Assembly: GCA_025964055.1 (NCBI GenBank)
Contig: JAOPZP010000454.1
Location: 1-5,466 of the forward strand
From: Conexibacter sp.
GTDB taxonomy: Bacteria; Actinomycetota; Thermoleophilia; Solirubrobacterales; Solirubrobacteraceae
Direction: 5' to 3'
DNA length: 5,466 bases
The position numbers were made by a program, and so were the translations under genes. Below are positions 1 through 3,156 of the stretch, piece by piece (positions within the stretch are counted from its first letter, which is position 1; each line of letters opens with the position of its first letter). The notes beneath the pieces are model-generated. The model was not told the DNA's origin and ran no database searches. It saw only the letters and a program-made list of their open reading frames with translations.

Positions 1-1
1 A

Positions 2-7
2 TAGCAT
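2..7 (+). promoter_or_regulatory. Candidate -10 box of a leaderless glyS promoter
   Basis: TAGCAT matches the actinobacterial TAnnnT -10 consensus and ends 6 nt before ATG 14, which would place the transcription start at or next to the A of the start codon. No purine-rich ribosome binding site precedes ATG 14. The -35 region lies outside the window, so this rests on the hexamer and its spacing alone, supported by similar spacing at two other starts here. Confidence 0.45.
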
Positions 8-13
8 CGAACG

Positions 14-1369
14 ATGCCCGAGGACGTCGTGACCATGGACAAGATCGTGGCGCTGTGCAAGCGCCGCGGCTTCATCTTCCCCTCGAGCGAGATCTACGGC
101 GGGATCGGCTCGACCTACGACTACGGCCACTACGGCGTCCTGCTGAAGACCGCAGTCAAGAACGCGTGGTGGAACGCCATGCTCGGCCGCGACGACATCG
201 TCGCGCTGGACAGCGCGCTCTTGCAGCACCCGCGGGTCTGGGAGGCCTCGGGTCAGCTGGCCGGGGTCACCGACCCGCTCGTCGACTGCCGCACGTGCAA
301 GGCCCGCTTCCGCGCCGACCACCTCGGCGAGCTGGCGTGCCCGCGCAAGCCGTCCAAGCACCCCGGCGAGGGGCCCGAGTGCGACCTCACCCCCGCGCGT
401 GACTTCAACCTCATGTTCGAGACCACCGTCGGCCCAGTGAAGGAGTCCGGCTCGGCCGCCTACCTGCGCCCGGAGACCGCGCAGGGCATCTTCATCAACT
501 TCAAGAACGTCCTGCAGTTCTCGCGCAAGAAGCCGCCGTTCGGCATCGCGCAGGTCGGCAAGTCCTTCCGCAACGAGATCACCCCGGGCAACTTCATCTT
601 CCGGACCCGCGAGTTCGAGCAGATGGAGATGGAGTTCTTCGTGCCGCCGGCCGAGGCCCCCGAGTGGTACGAGCACTGGAAGCAGGCGCGCCTCGCGTGG
701 TACGAGGAGCTCGGCCTGCGCCCCGACCACCTGCGCCTGCGCGAGCACGACGCCGACGAGCTCAGCCACTACTCGTCGGGCACCGCCGACGTCGAGTACC
801 TCTTCCCCATCGGCTGGTCGGAGCTCGAGGGCATCGCCAACCGCGGCGACTTCGACCTCAAGGCCCACGCCGCCGGCTCCGGCAAGCCGATCGAGGTCGT
901 CGAGCAGGACGGCACCCGCTACGTCCCGTACGTCATCGAGCCCGCCGCCGGCGTCGGGCGCTCCGTGCTCGCCTTCCTCGCCGACGCCTACGACGAGGAG
1001 GACCTCGACGGCGAGACGCGCACGGTCCTCAAGCTGCATCCCCGCCTGGCCCCGGTCAAGGTCGCCGTGCTGCCGCTGGTCAAGAAGGACGGCCAGCCGG
1101 AGCTCGCCGCCGAGCTGCACACCGCGCTGAAGCGGCGCATGCAGGCCGAGTACGACGAGGGCGGCTCGATCGGCAAGCGCTATCGCCGCCAGGACGAGAT
1201 CGGCACGCCGTGGTGCGTGACGATCGACCACCAGTCGCTCGAGGACCGGACGGTCACGATCCGCGACCGCGACACGCTCGCCCAGGAGCGCGTGCCGATC
1301 GACGACGTGCCCGACCTGCTGTCGGCGCGCCTCGCCGCGTCGTGGACGTCGCCGAAGGCGGGGGCCTGA
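14..1369 (+). CDS. glyS: Glycyl-tRNA synthetase, alpha2 (single-chain) type
   Basis: Cytoplasmic class II aminoacyl-tRNA synthetase that charges tRNA-Gly with glycine using ATP. The 451-residue chain is complete and near the usual length of the homodimeric bacterial type, so no separate glyQ is needed. The N-terminus carries KRRGFIFPSSEIYGG (residues 17-30). WEASG (76-80) lies near motif 1, and a cysteine-bearing insert spans about 88-125. LRPETAQGIF (151-160) and FRNEITPGNF plus FRTREFEQME (185-205) form the motif 2 region. EPAAGVGRSVLAF (309-321) is motif 3 with its arginine, and the anticodon-binding domain fills about 345-440 (RRQDEIGTPWCVTID, 391-405). I keep ATG 14 because TAGCAT at 2-7 suits a leaderless transcript; ATG 35, behind GAGGA at 20-24, is the alternative and would remove seven residues. 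Oddities are C92-x2-C95 followed by C109-x13-C123 in place of the usual second CxxC, and ASGQ where relatives have ASGH. The gene converges on the stress-protein gene downstream. The family assignment is secure. Confidence 0.97.
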   Translation: MPEDVVTMDKIVALCKRRGFIFPSSEIYGGIGSTYDYGHYGVLLKTAVKNAWWNAMLGRDDIVALDSALLQHPRVWEASGQLAGVTDPLVDCRTCKARFRADHLGELACPRKPSKHPGEGPECDLTPARDFNLMFETTVGPVKESGSAAYLRPETAQGIFINFKNVLQFSRKKPPFGIAQVGKSFRNEITPGNFIFRTREFEQMEMEFFVPPAEAPEWYEHWKQARLAWYEELGLRPDHLRLREHDADELSHYSSGTADVEYLFPIGWSELEGIANRGDFDLKAHAAGSGKPIEVVEQDGTRYVPYVIEPAAGVGRSVLAFLADAYDEEDLDGETRTVLKLHPRLAPVKVAVLPLVKKDGQPELAAELHTALKRRMQAEYDEGGSIGKRYRRQDEIGTPWCVTIDHQSLEDRTVTIRDRDTLAQERVPIDDVPDLLSARLAASWTSPKAGA

Positions 1370-1385
1370 CCCGCCGGCTCAGGCC
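1363..1385. terminator. Candidate bidirectional terminator hairpin between glyS and usp
   Basis: GGCCTGA (1363-1369) and TCAGGCC (1379-1385) are perfect 7-bp inverted arms around a 9-nt loop. The left arm ends with the TGA of glyS and the right arm begins with the reverse-strand TGA of the stress-protein gene, so one hairpin holds both stop codons. It sits where both convergent transcripts must end. No T-tract follows on either strand, so it is not a canonical intrinsic terminator; a GC-rich hairpin without a U-tract, or merely a slowing structure, is more likely. Confidence 0.45.
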
Positions 1386-2311
1386 GGCGCGGCGGCGCGC
1401 CGGTCGGCGGCGATGAGCGCGTCCAGCGCGGACGAGACGCCGCGCGGAAGCAGGACGACCGGGCAGCGCGACTGCGCCGTGAGGCGGTGCGACACGCTGC
1501 CGAGCAGCACCGCGCGCAGCGGCCCGTAGCCGCGCGAACCGCAGACGAGCACGTCGAGGTGCTCGGACGCCGCGGCCAGCAGCTCGGCGGGATCGCCGAC
1601 GGCCGCCTCGACCTCCACCGTGACGCCCGGCTCCAGCGCCGCGACGGCCGCCCGCGCGGCGCGCAGCGCCTCCAGCTCGTGCTCGCCCTCGACGTCCTCG
1701 ATCGACGTGCCCTTCTGGCCCGCGATCGACGGCCGGATCTCCGCGTAGCGGCGCGGTCCCACGCTCACGACGGTGATGACCCGCAGCGTCGCGCCCGCCA
1801 GCCGCGCGAGCGCGTGGCCGGAGCGCAGCGCCTCGTGGCCCTCCTCGGTGTCGACGAACCCGACGCCGACCTTGGCGATCACGGCGGGCGGCGCCCAACC
1901 GTGGGGCACGACGGCGATCGGGCACGGCGCGCCGTGGACGAGCCGGTCGGCGGTCGAGCCGAGCATCGCGCCGGGACCGTGCGGCTGGTCGCTCGCGCCG
2001 ACGACGAGCAGGCCCGCGGCCACGCGCTCGGCCGCCTCGTGCAGCGCCCGCGCGGCGCTCGTGCCCTCCACGGCGCTGCACCCCGCCTCCACGCCGCCGG
2101 CCGACTGCAGCTCGGCCTCCAGTTCGGCGACGACGGCCAGGCAGTCCGACACCAGGTCCTCATCGACGTGCTGGCCCGCTCGCGCCTGTCCGGCGTGAAC
2201 CGCCAGCACGAGCAGCGGCGCGCCCGTCAGGCGCGCCGCCGCGACGCCGAACCGCACCGGGGCGCGCTCGGGACGTCGCGGATCGTGGCCGACCAGGATG
2301 GGCTTGGGCAT
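1379..2311 (-). CDS. Tandem-domain universal stress protein (UspA family)
   Basis: Probable cytoplasmic universal stress protein, 310 residues, made of two Usp domains in one chain. Domain 1 (about 3-138) opens with PILVGHDP and ends with GS-TADRLVHGAPCPIAVVPHG (118-138). Domain 2 (about 143-290) opens with AVIAKVGVGFVD and ends with GSRGYGPLRAVLLGS then CPVVLLPRG (258-291). Domain 2 has the intact ATP-binding signature G-x2-G-x9-G-S (G258, G261, G271, S272). In domain 1 the second glycine position is aspartate (G105-x2-D108-x9-G118-S119), so nucleotide binding there is doubtful. No membrane segment or signal peptide is visible. Family members are linked to hypoxia, starvation and redox stress; the trigger here is unknown. 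The ATG at 2311 fits because the first beta strand begins immediately after it. Upstream AAGGA lies only 2 nt from the ATG, too close for a normal ribosome binding site. It is transcribed divergently from the 95-residue gene. Confidence 0.93.
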   Translation of the reverse strand: MPKPILVGHDPRRPERAPVRFGVAAARLTGAPLLVLAVHAGQARAGQHVDEDLVSDCLAVVAELEAELQSAGGVEAGCSAVEGTSAARALHEAAERVAAGLLVVGASDQPHGPGAMLGSTADRLVHGAPCPIAVVPHGWAPPAVIAKVGVGFVDTEEGHEALRSGHALARLAGATLRVITVVSVGPRRYAEIRPSIAGQKGTSIEDVEGEHELEALRAARAAVAALEPGVTVEVEAAVGDPAELLAAASEHLDVLVCGSRGYGPLRAVLLGSVSHRLTAQSRCPVVLLPRGVSSALDALIAADRRAAAPA

Positions 2312-2314
2312 GGT

Positions 2315-2347
2315 CCTTGTCTAGGCCGGACGGCCGTCGCGACAAGG
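2315..2347. repeat. Inverted repeat over the usp promoter, possible operator
   Basis: CCTTGTC (2315-2321) and GACAAGG (2341-2347) are perfect 7-bp inverted arms separated by 19 bp. The 10-bp perfect palindrome GACGGCCGTC (2329-2338) lies between them. The arms overlap the candidate -10 and -35 boxes, so a dimeric regulator bound here could control the stress-protein gene. Part of the symmetry may simply reflect that the two promoter boxes resemble reverse complements of each other. Confidence 0.35.
2318..2345 (-). promoter_or_regulatory. Candidate promoter of the universal stress protein gene
   Basis: Read on the minus strand, TTGTCG (-35, plus positions 2340-2345) is followed after 16 bp by TAGACA (-10, 2318-2323), which ends 6 nt before the ATG at 2311. 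The -35 is good. The -10 lacks the final T of TAnnnT, so the call is tentative. If correct, the mRNA begins at the start codon, which would explain the poorly spaced AAGGA. Both boxes lie within the arms of the inverted repeat annotated at 2315-2347. Confidence 0.4.
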
Positions 2348-2357
2348 CCGCGGCGGG

Positions 2358-2385
2358 TTGCGCTGCGGTGGCGGCGGACTAGGGT
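2358..2385 (+). promoter_or_regulatory. Candidate leaderless promoter of the 95-residue gene
   Basis: TTGCGC (-35, 2358-2363), a 16-bp spacer and TAGGGT (-10, 2380-2385) precede ATG 2393 by 7 nt. The -10 matches TAnnnT, and the expected transcription start falls on the start codon. AGGGTGAG overlaps the -10 and could instead act as a weak ribosome binding site if transcription starts further upstream. The -35 lies 12 bp from the divergent usp -35, so the two promoters are back to back and do not overlap. Confidence 0.5.
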
Positions 2386-2392
2386 GAGCGCC

Positions 2393-2680
2393 ATGCCCGC
2401 GCGCTTCACGGTGTCGATGCTGATGCTGCACGGCGGCACGCCGCGCGACCGCCAGGCGCGCGAGGACCTCATCGCCGCCCTCCCCGACGGCGCCGACGCC
2501 GATCCGCCTGACGAGCTCGGCGTGTTCGACGTCCACGTCGACGCCGACGACCTCGATGGCGCGCTGCACGTCATCTGGAACGCCGTCGCCGCGTCGGGCT
2601 CCGACGACCACCTCGTGTTCCTCGAGCACCCGGATCTCCCCGAGCACTGGCGGCACCGCAGCCGCCCGTCGGGGACCTAG
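2393..2680 (+). CDS. Small conserved-looking protein of unknown function (95 aa)
   Basis: I do not recognise this protein. The reading frame also extends upstream across the opposite-strand stress-protein gene, but that part is Arg/Ala-rich antisense noise. Real-looking protein begins at ATG 2393, just behind a good -10 box. The 95-residue product is acidic and soluble, with no signal peptide or membrane segment. Predicted layout is strand (residues 4-13, FTVSMLMLHG), helix (19-30), strand (43-49, GVFDVHV), helix (53-67, LDGALHVIWNAVAAS) and strand (72-78, HLVFLEH), then a short basic tail. This strand-helix-strand-helix-strand order suggests a small alpha/beta fold, possibly ferredoxin-like; that is inference. 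FLEHPDLPEHW (75-85) is the most distinctive stretch and would make a good search seed. It is tail-to-tail with the next gene, sharing 4 bp. No function is proposed. Confidence 0.7.
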   Translation: MPARFTVSMLMLHGGTPRDRQAREDLIAALPDGADADPPDELGVFDVHVDADDLDGALHVIWNAVAASGSDDHLVFLEHPDLPEHWRHRSRPSGT

Positions 2681-2976
2681 GCCGCGACGCCGCGCAGCTG
2701 CTGCGCGGCGGCCCACGCGCGCGAGCGCCGGGCGATCATCCAGCCGAGCGTCGTCGGCTGATAGCACGGCTCCGGCGCCGCCTCGACGGCGGGCACCGAG
2801 CGCACGAACCCCGCGACGCGCGCGACCGACAGCTGGAAGGCCGCGTCGGCGTCACGCAGCCGGCCCGGCTGCTCGAGCTCGCGCAGGCTCATCGGCCGGC
2901 CCTCGGTGGCCAGCACGCAGAGCAGCTCGCGGGCGACGCTGCGGTAGGGGTCGGCGCGGTCGGTCATCGGCTCCAT
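2677..2976 (-). CDS. Small winged-helix-like protein, putative DNA-binding (99 aa)
   Basis: Unrecognised protein whose layout resembles a stand-alone winged helix-turn-helix. Helix 1 is at about 10-24 (PYRSVARELLCVLAT), helix 2 at 29-36 (MSLRELEQ) and a long helix 3 at 42-60. A proline-rich hairpin at 61-75 could be the wing, followed by a TLGWMIARRSR helix (76-86). The motif ...YQPTTLGWMIA recalls the 'LTxxG' end of many winged-helix regulators. It has no membrane segment, signal peptide or partner domain. ATG 2976 is chosen because AGGGGGAG sits 5 nt upstream; the in-frame ATG at 2967 has only GGAG at 3 nt. The gene ends in a CTAG overlapping the neighbour's stop, and it is divergent from the GGDEF-EAL gene across 180 bp. 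It could therefore regulate itself or that gene, but nothing in the sequence proves it. DNA binding is inferred, not established. Confidence 0.65.
   Translation of the reverse strand: MEPMTDRADPYRSVARELLCVLATEGRPMSLRELEQPGRLRDADAAFQLSVARVAGFVRSVPAVEAAPEPCYQPTTLGWMIARRSRAWAAAQQLRGVAA
2688..2710 (+). terminator. Candidate terminator hairpin after the 95-residue gene
   Basis: CGCCGCGCAG (2688-2697) and CTGCGCGGCG (2701-2710) form a perfect 10-bp stem with a 3-nt loop, starting 7 nt past the TAG at 2678-2680. Position and stability suit transcription termination of the plus-strand gene, though the downstream sequence has no T-tract. The hairpin lies inside the last codons of the opposing minus-strand gene (residues around AQQLRG), so it is also part of a coding sequence. 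A chance structure in a GC-rich gene end remains possible. Confidence 0.4.
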
Positions 2977-3156
2977 GCAGACTCCCCCTCAGCGGTGCGA
3001 GTGTCCACACTTCGCAGCATTTGCAGAGGTTTGCGCGCACCGAGCGCAACTTCTCCCCCGCGCGGTGCAGGATTGCGAGCGCCGTTGGGGGCCTTCCCTC
3101 ACCCGCGGGCGCCGCGTTCTCAAGAGCCACCGGCATCCCGTCGATGACCGGGGAGC
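2977..3156. promoter_or_regulatory. Divergent intergenic region with two short inverted repeats
   Basis: The 180 bp between two divergent starts include, around 3001-3055, a stretch less GC-rich than its surroundings. Two perfect inverted repeats are visible: AGTGT-CC-ACACT (3000-3011) and TTGCGC-N7-GCGCAA (3031-3049). A TTTGC direct repeat lies at 3020 and 3030, one helical turn apart. These could be operators for a dimeric regulator. I could not place a convincing -35/-10 pair for either gene: no TAnnnT stands at a proper distance from a good -35. A looser pairing of CCCCC (3055-3059) with GGGGG (3087-3091) could fold in the downstream leader. No tRNA, small ORF or known riboswitch is evident. 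Confidence 0.4.
2982..2989 (-). promoter_or_regulatory. Ribosome binding site deciding the start of the 99-residue gene
   Basis: On the minus strand AGGGGGAG ends 5 nt before the ATG at 2976. It is the clearest conventionally spaced ribosome binding site in the window, and it favours this start over the ATG nine bases further in. This gene therefore appears to have a leadered transcript, unlike glyS, usp and the 95-residue gene. Confidence 0.6.

Noticed and set aside
664..1416. Overlapping plus-strand frame inside glyS
   Set aside because: It is Arg/Ala/Pro-rich, starts within the synthetase and runs through a conserved catalytic region in another frame.
1254..2081. Second minus-strand frame inside the stress-protein gene
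   Set aside because: It is an Arg/Gly/Ala-rich frame-shifted copy of the gene's own codons with no domain, and it extends antisense into the end of glyS.
1487..2392. Long plus-strand open frame reaching into the 95-residue gene
   Set aside because: Its product is Arg/Ala/His-rich low-complexity sequence antisense to the well-supported stress-protein gene; only the part from ATG 2393 looks like real protein.
3055..3091. Possible riboswitch or attenuator in the GGDEF-EAL leader
   Set aside because: Only CCCCC/GGGGG plus a four-base GCGC pairing can be drawn, with a four-base bulge, and no conserved c-di-GMP riboswitch core is present. It is too weak to annotate on its own.
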